Assembly (NCBI GenBank): GCA_937951675.1 | Contig: CALFBI010000014.1 | Coordinates: forward strand, 1-64,000 | Origin: an uncultured Verrucomicrobiales bacterium | Lineage (GTDB): Bacteria; Verrucomicrobiota; Verrucomicrobiia; Verrucomicrobiales; Akkermansiaceae | Direction of reading: 5' to 3' | DNA length: 64,000 nucleotides | Part shown: in pieces, positions 9,147-19,272 of the stretch | How positions within the stretch are numbered: the first letter of the stretch is position 1 | How the letters are laid out: every line of letters starts with the position of its first letter | Translations under genes and position numbers: made by a program | Notes under the pieces: model-generated | The model's database searches: none | What the model was told of the DNA's origin: nothing | Seen by the model: the letters and a program-made list of their open reading frames with translations, nothing else

Positions 9147-10142
9147 ATGAAAATTATAACCACCTTTAGGATAGGGAAATTGTTTATCACAACAATAGTA
9201 GCTACCGCTATCAATGCTTCAGCCGGTATCATCGTTGTTGATGATGTCCAAACCTACCAAGGGGATGGAACTATTAGCTACAATCCTCCAGGAACATCAA
9301 CTTCAGGAGGAGTAACTTCTTTTGGAGCTGTTCCTACCAGTGCAGTGCAATTAGTCGACAATGTTACATCTGGGACATTTGTCTTCACCGGACGAAATAC
9401 AGGTCAACTTAGTAACCAAAATGGTCTTTTTAACGGTAGCAACGAGATTTTAGTCACTTCAGAATTCACTGTTACCGGGGGATCCGCTGATATCTTTTCC
9501 TCTTCTAGCTCTTCTATACGATTCGATCTTCGAAACCTCGCAGGAGTGACCGAAATTCGATTAAATGTCACCTTCAGTGAACCCATTACTAATTCCTTCT
9601 CCAATGGAAATCCATTGCCTGGTAACAGTAATCCTCTAGGCCTCGCTTTTAGTGAGCTCACCCCAGGCGTCAATAACGGTAACCTAGGGGCTATCGGAGT
9701 TTATAATTACAATAATGTTCAACACACAAGTAGCTTCGCATCTGGCGATCCCGTGTTTTCTCCTGGTGTTTCTGCAACAACGCCAAACATTCTCTTAATG
9801 GGCTCTACCGAAGTAGCTGGTTTCTCTCAAATCTCTCAAACTTCCATTCAAGTGCGCGGTGGTGGTGGTTACCAAGGAATTCATGGTTGGGATGATGGAA
9901 ATGGCTCTATTGCTCCACCCACCGACCTCGACAATGTCATTGATGAAGGCGAAACAAACTACATCACGGGCCTCGAATTGATTTTGACTCCCGGAAATGG
10001 TGACACCGAATTCAACGCTGACACCAATTTCCTCATGTCTTTCGCTGGTGGGCAATTCAACTTCATCCCTGAACCGAGCTCTGCCTTCCTAAGCTTAATT
10101 GGTAGCACTTTATTTCTATTACAGCGTAAGCGCCGCTCATAG
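9147..10142 (+). CDS. PEP-CTERM sorting domain protein
   Basis: This is a secreted protein of 331 residues. The start was placed at the ATG at 9147, which opens directly into a signal peptide (MKIITTFRIGKLF followed by a hydrophobic stretch to ASAG). An in-frame ATG 21 bases earlier is possible. The body is rich in Gly, Ser, Asn and Thr, with no enzyme motif that I recognise. The C terminus has the IPEPSS motif, a hydrophobic helix and QRKRRS, the exosortase sorting signal. It is not closely similar to the PEP-CTERM protein upstream apart from this anchor. Likely a surface or matrix protein. Confidence 0.88.
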   Translation: MKIITTFRIGKLFITTIVATAINASAGIIVVDDVQTYQGDGTISYNPPGTSTSGGVTSFGAVPTSAVQLVDNVTSGTFVFTGRNTGQLSNQNGLFNGSNEILVTSEFTVTGGSADIFSSSSSSIRFDLRNLAGVTEIRLNVTFSEPITNSFSNGNPLPGNSNPLGLAFSELTPGVNNGNLGAIGVYNYNNVQHTSSFASGDPVFSPGVSATTPNILLMGSTEVAGFSQISQTSIQVRGGGGYQGIHGWDDGNGSIAPPTDLDNVIDEGETNYITGLELILTPGNGDTEFNADTNFLMSFAGGQFNFIPEPSSAFLSLIGSTLFLLQRKRRS

Positions 10143-10171
10143 AGCTTAGAAAGTTCTTTATCCCTTTCTCT

Positions 10172-10198
10172 TAAGGCGTCCAAAGGGCGCCTTATTTT
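10172..10198 (+). terminator. intrinsic terminator after the second PEP-CTERM gene
   Basis: A 7-bp stem TAAGGCG/CGCCTTA (10172-10178 with 10188-10194) with a 9-base loop is followed by TTTTAT. Confidence 0.75.
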
Positions 10199-10359
10199 AT
10201 GGAACCCATGTGATTTTTAACGAAGTGCGATTCTTTTTGATAAGCCCCCCTTCATCGCCACCCATTAACCTTCATTAATTAAAAGTAATGGCTATGAGCT
10301 TGATCCCTTTTCAAGAGTCGTTCATGTTCACCAGCCTGAGTCACACTCACCTTTAACCC

Positions 10360-11010
10360 ATGATGATCCAGGCCTTAGACCTTATCGGGACCTTTGTCTT
10401 TGCTCTCTCTGGAGCATTCCGGGCCATTAAATACGAATTAGACCTTCTTGGAGTTCTAGTGCTTGCCTCTGTTACTGGGGTCGCAGGAGGCGTGATCCGA
10501 GATGTCATCTTGGGAGCAACCCCGCCCTCTGCGATGACTTCTCCCGAGTATATTATCATTTGCCTCTTTGCCGGCCTCTTAGTCTTTTATGCTGCTCCTA
10601 AAATCGCAACAAAATGGACCTCTGTCAGAATTGCAGATGCGATTGGGCTAGGAGTCTTCACTGCAATTGGAGCTAATAAAGCCGCGCTTCATGACGCCAC
10701 TGCTCTGACGATCGTTTTCATGGGAGTGCTCACCGCCTGTGGAGGAGGGGTTGTAAGGGATTTGTTCGTGAAAGAAATCCCCTCTGTATTAAAAAATGAT
10801 TTCTATGCCTCTGCGGCAATCTTTGGGGGGCTTTTTTTCATCGCCCTTGGTTTCCTCGACATAAGTGAAAGCCTTCGCCTTGCTGGAACCATTGGACTCA
10901 CCTCGACTTTAAGACTTCTTGCAATGAAGTATCAATTCTCCCTTCCTAAATCAAAATCATTGGAGTCATCTCCCTCTCAAATCGCTCGAGAGAAAAGACA
11001 CCGGAAATAG
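10360..11010 (+). CDS. TRIC-type (YadS/UPF0126) membrane protein
   Basis: This integral membrane protein of 216 residues has two tandem copies of the family repeat, each with hydrophobic helices and a Gly-rich signature: GVAGGVIRDV in the first half and ACGGGVVRDL in the second. Bacterial and archaeal members form trimeric cation channels, and some relatives have been linked to glycine transport. The substrate cannot be told from sequence. The C-terminal tail after residue 195 is charged and variable. It converges with lgt with only 11 bases between the stops. Confidence 0.88.
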   Translation: MMIQALDLIGTFVFALSGAFRAIKYELDLLGVLVLASVTGVAGGVIRDVILGATPPSAMTSPEYIIICLFAGLLVFYAAPKIATKWTSVRIADAIGLGVFTAIGANKAALHDATALTIVFMGVLTACGGGVVRDLFVKEIPSVLKNDFYASAAIFGGLFFIALGFLDISESLRLAGTIGLTSTLRLLAMKYQFSLPKSKSLESSPSQIAREKRHRK

Positions 11011-11021
11011 CAGAAAAAGAC

Positions 11022-11966
11022 TCACTCCTTTCGAGGCTGCTTCATACAGAGAAACCCTATCCCGATGAGCACCATGAAAAGAGAGTAAAACTGTCCTTTC
11101 GTGAACATCAAAATCATCTCGGAATCTGGCTCACGGAACGCCTCTACGAAGGTGCGGAAGACCGCATAGAGCACGAAGAATAATCCCGTCACAAGACCTC
11201 TCCGTTTACTGTGATTTTTCACCCACCACAGAATCACAAATAGGACGAGCCCCTCTAAGATGGCTTCGTAAAGCTGCGAGGGATGACGCGCGAGAAGAAA
11301 GGGTTCGACCGCAGACTCTACAGCGGGGTTCGCTCGCATTTGCGCGATCAAGTTCTCACTATTAACAGCAGGGTCTACTTGAGCGGCCGCCATGAGAGCG
11401 TCCTGCTGAGAGTCGACCTCTGCAAGGCCCCTAGTAAATAATGCGGAGGGAAACTTCATTAGCCAAGCGTGCCCTTCTGCGACACGCCCAAAGAGCTCGC
11501 CATTAATAAAATTCGCCATTCTCCCAAAAAAAAGTCCCAACGGAGCCACCGCACAAAGCCCGTCTCCGAGATCAGCCCAAGAAAACTCCTGTTTTCTAGC
11601 GTAATACCAACAATACACCATCAGCCCGAGAAAGCCGCCATGGCTCGCCATTCCTCCGTCCCAGACCTTAATGATAGTGAGAGGGTCTGATAACACATAT
11701 CCGATTCCTTTTTCTGGAATCATATAAAATAAAACATATCCAATTCTCCCTCCGAGGAAGACGCCAAAGATCGCCGCATAGGTGATAAAATCTGAAACCT
11801 TATCAGCCGCAACCACCCAGCGGCCTTTTCCGGAAAGGTGCTTCAGGAGGTAAAACCCCGCCATAAAACCAGCTAAGTAAGCAAGTCCATACCAACGGAG
11901 TTGAATCGCTTCTGTTATTTTGAGTAAGACCGGATTCAGGTCATGAACGTAAGTGCCAAAGATCAC
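11022..11966 (-). CDS. lgt: prolipoprotein diacylglyceryl transferase
   Basis: This inner-membrane enzyme transfers diacylglycerol from phosphatidylglycerol to the lipobox Cys of prolipoproteins. Family signatures are visible: RWYGLAY in the first helices, GGRIGYVLFY, the GGMASHGGFLG loop, GRMANFINGELFGR with the catalytic-site Arg and Asn, and ARHPSQLYEA. At 314 residues it is longer than usual because of a hydrophilic insertion of roughly 40 residues between the signature loop and HPSQLYE. Lipoprotein substrates elsewhere in the window include the genes at 19273-19704 and 61405-62034. Confidence 0.95.
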   Translation of the reverse strand: MIFGTYVHDLNPVLLKITEAIQLRWYGLAYLAGFMAGFYLLKHLSGKGRWVVAADKVSDFITYAAIFGVFLGGRIGYVLFYMIPEKGIGYVLSDPLTIIKVWDGGMASHGGFLGLMVYCWYYARKQEFSWADLGDGLCAVAPLGLFFGRMANFINGELFGRVAEGHAWLMKFPSALFTRGLAEVDSQQDALMAAAQVDPAVNSENLIAQMRANPAVESAVEPFLLARHPSQLYEAILEGLVLFVILWWVKNHSKRRGLVTGLFFVLYAVFRTFVEAFREPDSEMILMFTKGQFYSLFMVLIGIGFLCMKQPRKE

Positions 11967-12015
11967 GCTCAGGAATTAACGTGTTCTGAAGTCAAAATCA
12001 ATCGCAGAGAAGCTC

Positions 12016-13056
12016 TCAGTCCAACTTCTTAGCTACTGCGACCACTAAATCGACCATTGCTCGGTAATCGATGATGTCCATGACGGAATGATGCGAATGG
12101 ATATAACGGCTCGGCACCCCAAGGACGATACTTGGCACCCCGGTATCTGATACATGAAAGCTTCCAGCGTCTGTTCCTCCGCTTCGGCGCACTGCCATCT
12201 GATGTGGAATCCCTTCTTCAAGAGCGACTCCTTTCACAAAATCAACCAAATCAGGGTCCATGATAGCGGTCGGATCGTGCAACCGGATCTGAACCCCTTG
12301 CCCAAGAGTTCCTTGGCTTTCGGAAAGCACAAATCCAGGTGTATCTTCTGCGGGCGGGCCTTCTAGAATCAGAGCGACATCAGGCTTTACTAATTGCGAT
12401 AAGGTTTTAGCACCCCGTAGCCCGACCTCTTCTTGCACGGTCCCTGCCACGAAAAGATGATTTTTTCTTGGTTCCTTTTCTAGGCGTAACCCCGATTCAA
12501 TCGCGGCCGCCATCCCGACTCGGTTATCAAAGGCCTTCGCCATGTATCGCCCCTCTTTCGCGAGAGGAGTCCAAGGACCCACCGGGCAAATCGGATCACC
12601 GAGCTGAATCCCCCACTCTTCGACCTCTTCTCGTGAACTCGCCCCCAGATCGACAAATAAATTTTCGAGCGTCATCACTTTTCTTCGTTCCGATTCAGGA
12701 AGGAAGTGAGGAGGCTTCGAACCAATGACCCCGATGAATTTCTGACCTCCCCGTGTCTTCACCTCCACTCGTTGAGCAAGAAGATTATGAGTCCACCATC
12801 CACCCACATTCACGATGCGAAGAAAGCCCTCTGAGGTGATATTTTGAATGCGGAACCCGACCTCATCCATATGACCTGCAATGAGTAAGCGCTTCCCGGA
12901 CCCTCCAAGATCACAGACAACTGAGCCCAACCGGTCTTGCTTGATTGCTCCTACTGACTCAAGATTTTCACGAAACAAATCACGCACTTCTCCTTCATAC
13001 CCAGAGACGGCATGGGCCTGTGTTAAATTCTCTAATAAGGCGACAGAATCAATCAT
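12016..13056 (-). CDS. M42 family metallopeptidase (aminopeptidase)
   Basis: This 346-residue cytosolic enzyme belongs to the M42 family, often annotated as endoglucanase or glutamyl aminopeptidase. The dinuclear metal-site elements are visible: AGHMDEVGF, the AFDNRVG Asp, QEEVGLRGA with the catalytic Glu pair, and RSGGTDAGSFH. A late HSHHSV His completes the site. M42 enzymes form dodecamers that trim peptides released by other proteases. It is divergent from the DAHP synthase gene. Confidence 0.93.
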   Translation of the reverse strand: MIDSVALLENLTQAHAVSGYEGEVRDLFRENLESVGAIKQDRLGSVVCDLGGSGKRLLIAGHMDEVGFRIQNITSEGFLRIVNVGGWWTHNLLAQRVEVKTRGGQKFIGVIGSKPPHFLPESERRKVMTLENLFVDLGASSREEVEEWGIQLGDPICPVGPWTPLAKEGRYMAKAFDNRVGMAAAIESGLRLEKEPRKNHLFVAGTVQEEVGLRGAKTLSQLVKPDVALILEGPPAEDTPGFVLSESQGTLGQGVQIRLHDPTAIMDPDLVDFVKGVALEEGIPHQMAVRRSGGTDAGSFHVSDTGVPSIVLGVPSRYIHSHHSVMDIIDYRAMVDLVVAVAKKLD

Positions 13057-13175
13057 GATGCCTGATTAAAAAGGCAACCCCTGCCATCCCCCAAGCCTTT
13101 TCCCCCTCAAGACAGATATTTCATCTTTCCATTTATTCTCAAGTGGCTTTACTCGGCCTCTCGATTTATCCCATT

Positions 13176-14225
13176 ATGGCCCAGGTTTCTGATATCAATA
13201 TCGTTAAAAACGTTCCTCTAGTGACTCCTTCTGCATTGATGGAAGAAGTCCCCCGGACTCAAGCGCAGGCAGCATTTATTTCCAAAAGTCGCCTCGACCT
13301 TCAAAAAATCTTAACGGGTCAAGACTCTCGCTTTTTGCTCATCGTCGGGCCTTGCTCCATCCACGACCCTAAGGCCGGGATCGAATATGCCGAAAAATTG
13401 GCGCAACTCTCGAAAGAAGTCGAAGACCGCATCAAAATCGTGATGAGGGTCTATTTCGAAAAACCACGCACCACGGTCGGCTGGAAAGGCCTCATCATGG
13501 ATCCAGACCTCGATGGGTCTGACCAAATTGGAAAAGGGCTGCGCCAAGCGCGTGAGCTTTTATGCCAAGTAATTGACCTTGGGTTAGCGACTGCAACCGA
13601 GCTCCTCGACCCTATCACCCCGCAATATATCGCAGACCTGGTCTCTTGGTCAGCGATCGGTGCCCGCACCTCTGAAAGCCAAACTCATCGTCAAATGGCT
13701 TCAGGTCTCTCGATGCCTTTGGGATTCAAAAATGCCACAAGTGGTGATGTCGTCGCCGCCCTCAACGCTATCAATGCTGCGAGCCGCCCACAAACCTTCC
13801 TTGGAGTCTCTCAAGAAGGCGTTGCTTCTGCGGTCTCAACAAAAGGAAACCCTTTCTGCCACCTCATCCTCCGAGGAGGAGAGAATGGCCCAAACTTCAG
13901 CGCCTCAAATATTGAAAGATACCGAGCGGATCTTGAAAAACACAAGCTCCCTCCTTTCCTCATGATCGACGCCTCCCATGCTAATTGTGGGAAAGACCAA
14001 ACCCAAATGCCGGGAGTCTTCCGTGAAATCATGGCGCAACGCTCCGGAGGAGATCTAAGTATTATTGGAGCCATGTTGGAAAGCAACCTTGTCGAAGGAA
14101 ACCAAAACCTTGGCAACGGAGACCTCGACCAACTCGTTTACGGAAAATCGGTCACCGACCAATGCATCAACTGGGAAACGACCGTCGAACTCGTGCGGGA
14201 AGCCTATGAGCAGCTTGGGAGTTGA
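13176..14225 (+). CDS. aroG: 3-deoxy-7-phosphoheptulonate synthase, class I
   Basis: This is the first enzyme of the shikimate pathway, condensing phosphoenolpyruvate with erythrose 4-phosphate. The microbial class I pattern is clear: VGPCSIHD, MRVYFEKPRTTVGWKG, the GARTSESQTHR loop, LRGG and DASHANCGKD. The start was set at the ATG at 13176 (349 residues, the family length), because the extra 11 residues from 13143 are hydrophobic and atypical. Which aromatic amino acid inhibits it cannot be told, so the symbol is nominal. A MATE transporter gene follows after 21 bases. Confidence 0.95.
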   Translation: MAQVSDINIVKNVPLVTPSALMEEVPRTQAQAAFISKSRLDLQKILTGQDSRFLLIVGPCSIHDPKAGIEYAEKLAQLSKEVEDRIKIVMRVYFEKPRTTVGWKGLIMDPDLDGSDQIGKGLRQARELLCQVIDLGLATATELLDPITPQYIADLVSWSAIGARTSESQTHRQMASGLSMPLGFKNATSGDVVAALNAINAASRPQTFLGVSQEGVASAVSTKGNPFCHLILRGGENGPNFSASNIERYRADLEKHKLPPFLMIDASHANCGKDQTQMPGVFREIMAQRSGGDLSIIGAMLESNLVEGNQNLGNGDLDQLVYGKSVTDQCINWETTVELVREAYEQLGS

Positions 14226-14246
14226 GGCCAAAACCTCGTATCTCTC

Positions 14247-15590
14247 ATGTCACTCCTAAAAGAAACCAAAGCCACTCTCGCGCTCTCCTTCCCGATCATC
14301 ATTGGGCAAGTCAGCCAGATGATGATGGGGGTCGCCGACACCGTTATGGTAGGCAAGCTCGGGGTGAACGCCCTCGCAGCACTGACCTTTGCTAATACGA
14401 TCTTCATGGTCGGTTATATTTTTGGAGTAGGCCTTCTCCTCTCTATTTCGATCGCCACCTCGCAACACCGAGGGGCCAATAATCCCGCTAAGGCTCGGCA
14501 AACTTGCCGAAACGGGCTCTACCTCGCCATTCTCATGGGAGGCCTCTTAGGGCTTCTTGGCTGGGGAGTTTCTCCCTTTCTTAGTATCTTTAAGCAAGAC
14601 CCCGTGGTCACGGCTCTCGCCCCCACCTACTTTAGCATTATCATGTGGTCATTGGTCCCCGCACTCGGGGCGATGGCACTGAAAAATCATATCGATGCTC
14701 TGAACCGGCCGTGGCCTGTTTTCTGGATTTTCCTAGGGGGCACTATTCTTAATATTTTTCTCAATGATCTTTTCATCTTTGGTAAATGGGGACTCCCTTC
14801 TCAGGGAATTGAAGGGGCTGGCTACGCCACTTACCTTAGTCGTTTTCTCACGCTCGTAGCGGTGCTCTTATGGATGAGGTTTAATCGCAGCATTGCCGAA
14901 TGGGTTCCTTCCAACTGGCTCAAAGGAGCTGACCTCCTAAGCCTCAAAAAACTCTGTCTCCTTGGCATCCCTTCTAGTATTCAACTCCTCACAGAAGTGG
15001 GCGCCTTTTCAACGGCGGGGCTTATCGTAGGAACCTTTGGAGCGACTCCACAGGCCGCTCACCAAATTGCCATTTCAGCCTCTGGCATCGCCTTCATGCT
15101 CCCGGTCGGGATCTGTATGGCTATGACGGTTCGGATTGGAGAAGCGCTTGGCTCCAAAGAACCATCTCGTTACTACCAAATCTCATGGAGCGGATGGCTC
15201 ACGACCCTCTTTTTCATGGCTCTCACAACGCTGGTCTTTCTTCTCTTCCCTCAACAAATTGCGAACGCTTACCTCAAGGAACAAGAGGTGATTCAATTTG
15301 CAGTGACAATGCTGCTCGTAATCGGAGTTTATCAAATCTCAGACGGGATCCAGGTGGTGTCTTCTGGCATTCTCCGAGGACTAGGAGACGTCAAATCCAC
15401 GGCCTGGCTTGGTTTTATGAGTTATTGGCTCATCGGAATCCCCTGTTCTTTCCTCTTGGCCAAGACATTTGGCCTCGGCCCTATAGGAGTCTGGTGGGGG
15501 CTTGCCATAGGCCTCCTGGTCGCCGCGATTAGTATTACCTGGCGCGTCTTTATTAAGATCAAGGCTACCTCTAAATTGAGCTCTTACTAA
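14247..15590 (+). CDS. MATE family efflux transporter
   Basis: This 447-residue inner-membrane protein has about twelve hydrophobic helices and the MATE pattern in both halves, beginning with FPIIIGQVSQMMMGVADTVM and including a PQAAHQIA-type motif at the start of the second half. Such carriers export cationic compounds or metabolites in exchange for sodium or protons. The substrate is unknown. It follows the DAHP synthase gene closely on the same strand and overlaps the convergent PepSY gene by 4 bases. Confidence 0.93.
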   Translation: MSLLKETKATLALSFPIIIGQVSQMMMGVADTVMVGKLGVNALAALTFANTIFMVGYIFGVGLLLSISIATSQHRGANNPAKARQTCRNGLYLAILMGGLLGLLGWGVSPFLSIFKQDPVVTALAPTYFSIIMWSLVPALGAMALKNHIDALNRPWPVFWIFLGGTILNIFLNDLFIFGKWGLPSQGIEGAGYATYLSRFLTLVAVLLWMRFNRSIAEWVPSNWLKGADLLSLKKLCLLGIPSSIQLLTEVGAFSTAGLIVGTFGATPQAAHQIAISASGIAFMLPVGICMAMTVRIGEALGSKEPSRYYQISWSGWLTTLFFMALTTLVFLLFPQQIANAYLKEQEVIQFAVTMLLVIGVYQISDGIQVVSSGILRGLGDVKSTAWLGFMSYWLIGIPCSFLLAKTFGLGPIGVWWGLAIGLLVAAISITWRVFIKIKATSKLSSY

Positions 15591-16993
15591 GAACGACTCA
15601 TTAACGCTCTCTTTTTTCTCTTTAAAAACAATCCTACGCCTAAGAGAACTGTTAGGCTAATAAGAACCACGCTGATCACCGCGACCCAATCCCTTGCTTC
15701 TTTTCCTAAGAAGTCTAAAAAATGAAGCTTATGTAAGTAAGTAAAAGAAAGCGATTCCACTAACTGCGCAGAGGTCACCCTCATTGCGAGATGAGAATCT
15801 TCGAGATCAACCGTATCACTTAAAATCGGTTGATCGCGGTAGAATACCCTCCACACAGGAAGGCGCCGAAATACAAAAGGGTATTCTTTCTGGAAGGAGC
15901 TGATTTTTTCCACCCTTACAATTTGATCTTTAGAATACCCCGAAAACTCGCAAGCAAGCTCTTTAGCGAACAGCTCTTCCCCTAATAGCAGCTCTTTACC
16001 ATCATCGACTCGCCTCATAAAGACTCCCGAAGGAGCCGCAATTCTATAGTAAGGATCTCCCCCGATAACCGCCAAGCTAAGCCCATAGATTCCTTCTTTC
16101 AGATCAATACAGATCTCAGAAAGTTGACCTGTTAACTGATCCGGTGAGATTAATCGTTCACTTTTTTGTTGAGGGGAATGATCATAATCATACTTCATGG
16201 CGACATGAGCTATCCCACTGAATCCATAAAGAAGAAAAAAACAGGAGCTCAAAGCCCCCACCAACCGATGCCCATACCGCATCCTCGAAAGGCTTTTTTT
16301 ACGGGGAGACTTCATAAAAAATAATGACCCCATTCCTGAAATCGCCACTAGAAGAGCGAGAAAACTGAGCACTAATACACATGTTATTCTCCAGAAATTT
16401 TCAGGACCTCCCATCCAAGACCACGTGTGAAACCAAGAAAACGCTCTCAAGAAAGCACGTTTCAAAGGGTTATCAAAAGAAGCTAAGCTCCCCGTCCTCA
16501 AGTCGAGAACCACCTCCATTCCATCTTCTCGATCTAAAGCAACTCGATAAGCCGGAAGAAACCTATTAATAGGACCGTAAACAGATGAGAAATTCGAAAT
16601 GCGGCTCACACTTTTCAGTGGTGAATCCACATCCTCTAGATATCGCCTTGCTAACTGTTCTGCATATTTTTCACTCCCTTTTGTAATCTCACTCCCTCCT
16701 CTTGCATCCCGAAAGAACAATTCCTGATCTGCGCCAATGCCCAAATAAACAGGATCACTTCCAAGCGAAATTAATTTCACCTGAGTTAAAGAAGAAACCT
16801 CTTTGAAAACCTTCGCCGGAGCGAGAAGACCCTCTACTTGAAACTTTGTAGGTGGTAAGAAATGTTTTGATATTTGAGGGCGAAACCAATTTGCCATCAT
16901 CGGATGTAAAGCCCCACTGATAGCCCACAAGAAAACAGGCAAGGCCAGCCACACCGACAATTTACGATGCAGTAAATAAAATAATTTTTTCAT
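15587..16993 (-). CDS. PepSY-associated transmembrane protein
   Basis: This 468-residue membrane protein begins with the typical LHRKLSVWLALPVFLWAISG helix and has further helices near the middle and the C terminus, separated by two large periplasmic PepSY-like regions. Relatives are often encoded beside TonB-dependent receptors, and several act in ferric-siderophore or metal uptake, some as reductases. It is the third gene of a minus-strand set with a TonB receptor and a Cys-containing lipoprotein, starting 46 bases after the receptor's stop. A role in releasing or reducing the imported metal is inferred from context. Confidence 0.88.
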   Translation of the reverse strand: MKKLFYLLHRKLSVWLALPVFLWAISGALHPMMANWFRPQISKHFLPPTKFQVEGLLAPAKVFKEVSSLTQVKLISLGSDPVYLGIGADQELFFRDARGGSEITKGSEKYAEQLARRYLEDVDSPLKSVSRISNFSSVYGPINRFLPAYRVALDREDGMEVVLDLRTGSLASFDNPLKRAFLRAFSWFHTWSWMGGPENFWRITCVLVLSFLALLVAISGMGSLFFMKSPRKKSLSRMRYGHRLVGALSSCFFLLYGFSGIAHVAMKYDYDHSPQQKSERLISPDQLTGQLSEICIDLKEGIYGLSLAVIGGDPYYRIAAPSGVFMRRVDDGKELLLGEELFAKELACEFSGYSKDQIVRVEKISSFQKEYPFVFRRLPVWRVFYRDQPILSDTVDLEDSHLAMRVTSAQLVESLSFTYLHKLHFLDFLGKEARDWVAVISVVLISLTVLLGVGLFLKRKKRALMSRS

Positions 16994-17039
16994 TTATATA
17001 AAAGGGGCCTGATTGTCTCATTCATCAGCACTCCAAAAG

Positions 17040-19103
17040 TCACCACTTTATTTTAACTCCGGCATAAAAAGATCTACCATTACTTGGATTAATAAAAGAG
17101 TCACTCGAAGGATTAACCGTCACTGAATTCACATAATTTTTATCAAACAAATTATCGACACCCCCATAAAGGGAGACTGTCTCATTTAAATCCACCTCTC
17201 CTGAAAGCCTCCAATTGATAAAACCTGCTGTCTCTATGGTATTAGCATTATCAACGACCAAACCATCTGGAGCCCATTCTGCAGAGAGATTTACTTTCCA
17301 ACGTTTTTGAAAATCTTCGACACGAAGACGCCCTGTATAAACATGTCTAGAAATCCCCGGAAGCTGCCGACCTTTGTTAGATCCTTCCTCAATCGTGAAA
17401 TCATTCCATTGATAGCTTTGATCCAAGAAAACGTTCACCCCAGCTTGAGTTCCGCCCAATGCTTTATTAATATCAATTGTAAGAGCGGCCTCTATCCCCT
17501 GATGTTTCGTATCTAAGTTCGTCGTTCCTGAAACCCCTGGGCTCGTTTCTTCTTCCACGAATTCATCATTCACAGAAGCGTGATAAAAAAGGAGCTCCCC
17601 TTTCGCCCATTCCTCCTCGAAACGAACTCCGAGCTCAAAGGTCTGCGCTATTTGAGGAACAAGAGCTTCAAAGCGAGGATCCAATGAGGTCCCTACTTCC
17701 GAAAAAGGAGAAGCTTCTAAACTCTGACTGTAATTACTGAAAACTTGCGTCTGTTCATTCAACTCATACAGGTAACCTACTCGATAAACGACACCCTCAT
17801 CAGTCAGTGATCCCGATTCATCCCCTGTCTCATCATTACGATTCAAACTCACATCCCGGTGAGAAGCTATATACCCTAAGCCCAAAATAACATGATGACG
17901 GTCTAAGAACATAAAATCATTTTCCAAATAAAGTTGGAGCTGACTCGCGATATTCTCTCGATCAATGACGGGCGCCTCCCCTCGTCGGACAAATCCCCCA
18001 AACCCATCTTCCTTCTGTCTCCCTCGGTGATATCTTAGATCAAAAATAGTTTTATGATCTAAGCCAAACAGAGACCAATCTTCTTCACCGTGTAATCCTG
18101 TTTGGAATTCATCCGAATCATAATCAATCAATCGATTGAACCGAAAATCACCTTGATTAATAAGGTGATCAAAATCGAGATATTGATACCCTGTATAGAA
18201 AGACCAACGCCCCTTTTTGGTATCCCATTTTGTTCGTTGACCTAATCGAATCGTTGAAAGGTCTCGATCTACCCCTGAGGCTCTCCCTGGTTGAGCCTGA
18301 CGAGGGTTACTCCTAAATTCATCTGGAGTTAAAGATCCCGTCAATTCAGCATCCGAATCACTATAGAGAAAATAAAAGCGGGTTTCGGCCTGATCAGACC
18401 ACTGATAGCCGACATTAGCATTGAACTGGTGAGTTCTAAAATCTTGCCGATCACGGTATCCTCCAGACTCTACATAACTATACCCATAATACCAGTCCCA
18501 TGCCTCTTCAACTCCCCCATAGGAAAAATGACTGCGGTAACTATCGTGACTACCGACTTCAACTTGCAAACGCCCCCCCTCTATATCACTCCCGTTCTTG
18601 GACACGATATTAATGGCTCCTCCTAATTGAGACCCTCCATAAGACAGCCCATTAGCCCCTCGAAAGACTTCAATATGATTGATTCCAAAAGGGTCAATCA
18701 CTCTGAAATAAAAGGACCCGTCCGAATCATTCGCAGGAATCCCGTCAATGAGCAAATTCAAGCCCCTATCACCAAATTGTCTCTGGGAACCTGAACCCCG
18801 AATGGAAATTCGAGTATCATTCCCAACCCCACGTGACCGTGCATAAACTCCTGGGCTGAATTGAAAAATCTCTTCTGGGGCCGCTGTTCTCCCAGTCCAA
18901 AACTCAGGGTTATTTACAGAAGCACCTCCTGGAATCGTTTCTAATTTTTCGAGCGACTCTTCAACACTACCAGGTTCGTGCTCCAGAACACTGGAAAGAA
19001 CCAAAACTTCTGGTTGTATTTCACCACTCTCTTCTGCCCCTAGCGGGGTAGAGACCAACATTAATGCGACAGTATTCACCATCGCGCGAAAACGTAAATT
19101 CAT
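17040..19103 (-). CDS. TonB-dependent outer membrane receptor
   Basis: This 687-residue receptor has a signal peptide (the start at 19103 puts MNLRFRAMVN ahead of the hydrophobic core; a 13-residue longer version from 19142 is less likely). A TonB-box-like EVLVLSS comes next, then the plug domain (SPGVYARSRG, ISIRGSGSQRQ, LLIDGIPAND, EVFRGANGL, GGAINIVSK), and a 22-strand type beta barrel ending in a C-terminal aromatic residue (VKIKW). It resembles siderophore or metal-chelate receptors. It is cotranscribed with a PepSY membrane protein and a lipoprotein. The exact ligand is unknown. Confidence 0.93.
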   Translation of the reverse strand: MNLRFRAMVNTVALMLVSTPLGAEESGEIQPEVLVLSSVLEHEPGSVEESLEKLETIPGGASVNNPEFWTGRTAAPEEIFQFSPGVYARSRGVGNDTRISIRGSGSQRQFGDRGLNLLIDGIPANDSDGSFYFRVIDPFGINHIEVFRGANGLSYGGSQLGGAINIVSKNGSDIEGGRLQVEVGSHDSYRSHFSYGGVEEAWDWYYGYSYVESGGYRDRQDFRTHQFNANVGYQWSDQAETRFYFLYSDSDAELTGSLTPDEFRSNPRQAQPGRASGVDRDLSTIRLGQRTKWDTKKGRWSFYTGYQYLDFDHLINQGDFRFNRLIDYDSDEFQTGLHGEEDWSLFGLDHKTIFDLRYHRGRQKEDGFGGFVRRGEAPVIDRENIASQLQLYLENDFMFLDRHHVILGLGYIASHRDVSLNRNDETGDESGSLTDEGVVYRVGYLYELNEQTQVFSNYSQSLEASPFSEVGTSLDPRFEALVPQIAQTFELGVRFEEEWAKGELLFYHASVNDEFVEEETSPGVSGTTNLDTKHQGIEAALTIDINKALGGTQAGVNVFLDQSYQWNDFTIEEGSNKGRQLPGISRHVYTGRLRVEDFQKRWKVNLSAEWAPDGLVVDNANTIETAGFINWRLSGEVDLNETVSLYGGVDNLFDKNYVNSVTVNPSSDSFINPSNGRSFYAGVKIKW

Positions 19104-19272
19104 CTTAAAATAGGTTTTAAATTCAAAAAATTGCCTTCGCATCCCCGAAGCCTCTCCTCTAAACGACCTCGCCTGTTAGGGTTTGACCGTGAAATATTAA
19201 ATGAGCATTATTTTGCCCATCTATCAGATGCAAATCATCCGATGATGTTTACACCTATTCATCTCTCCCTCC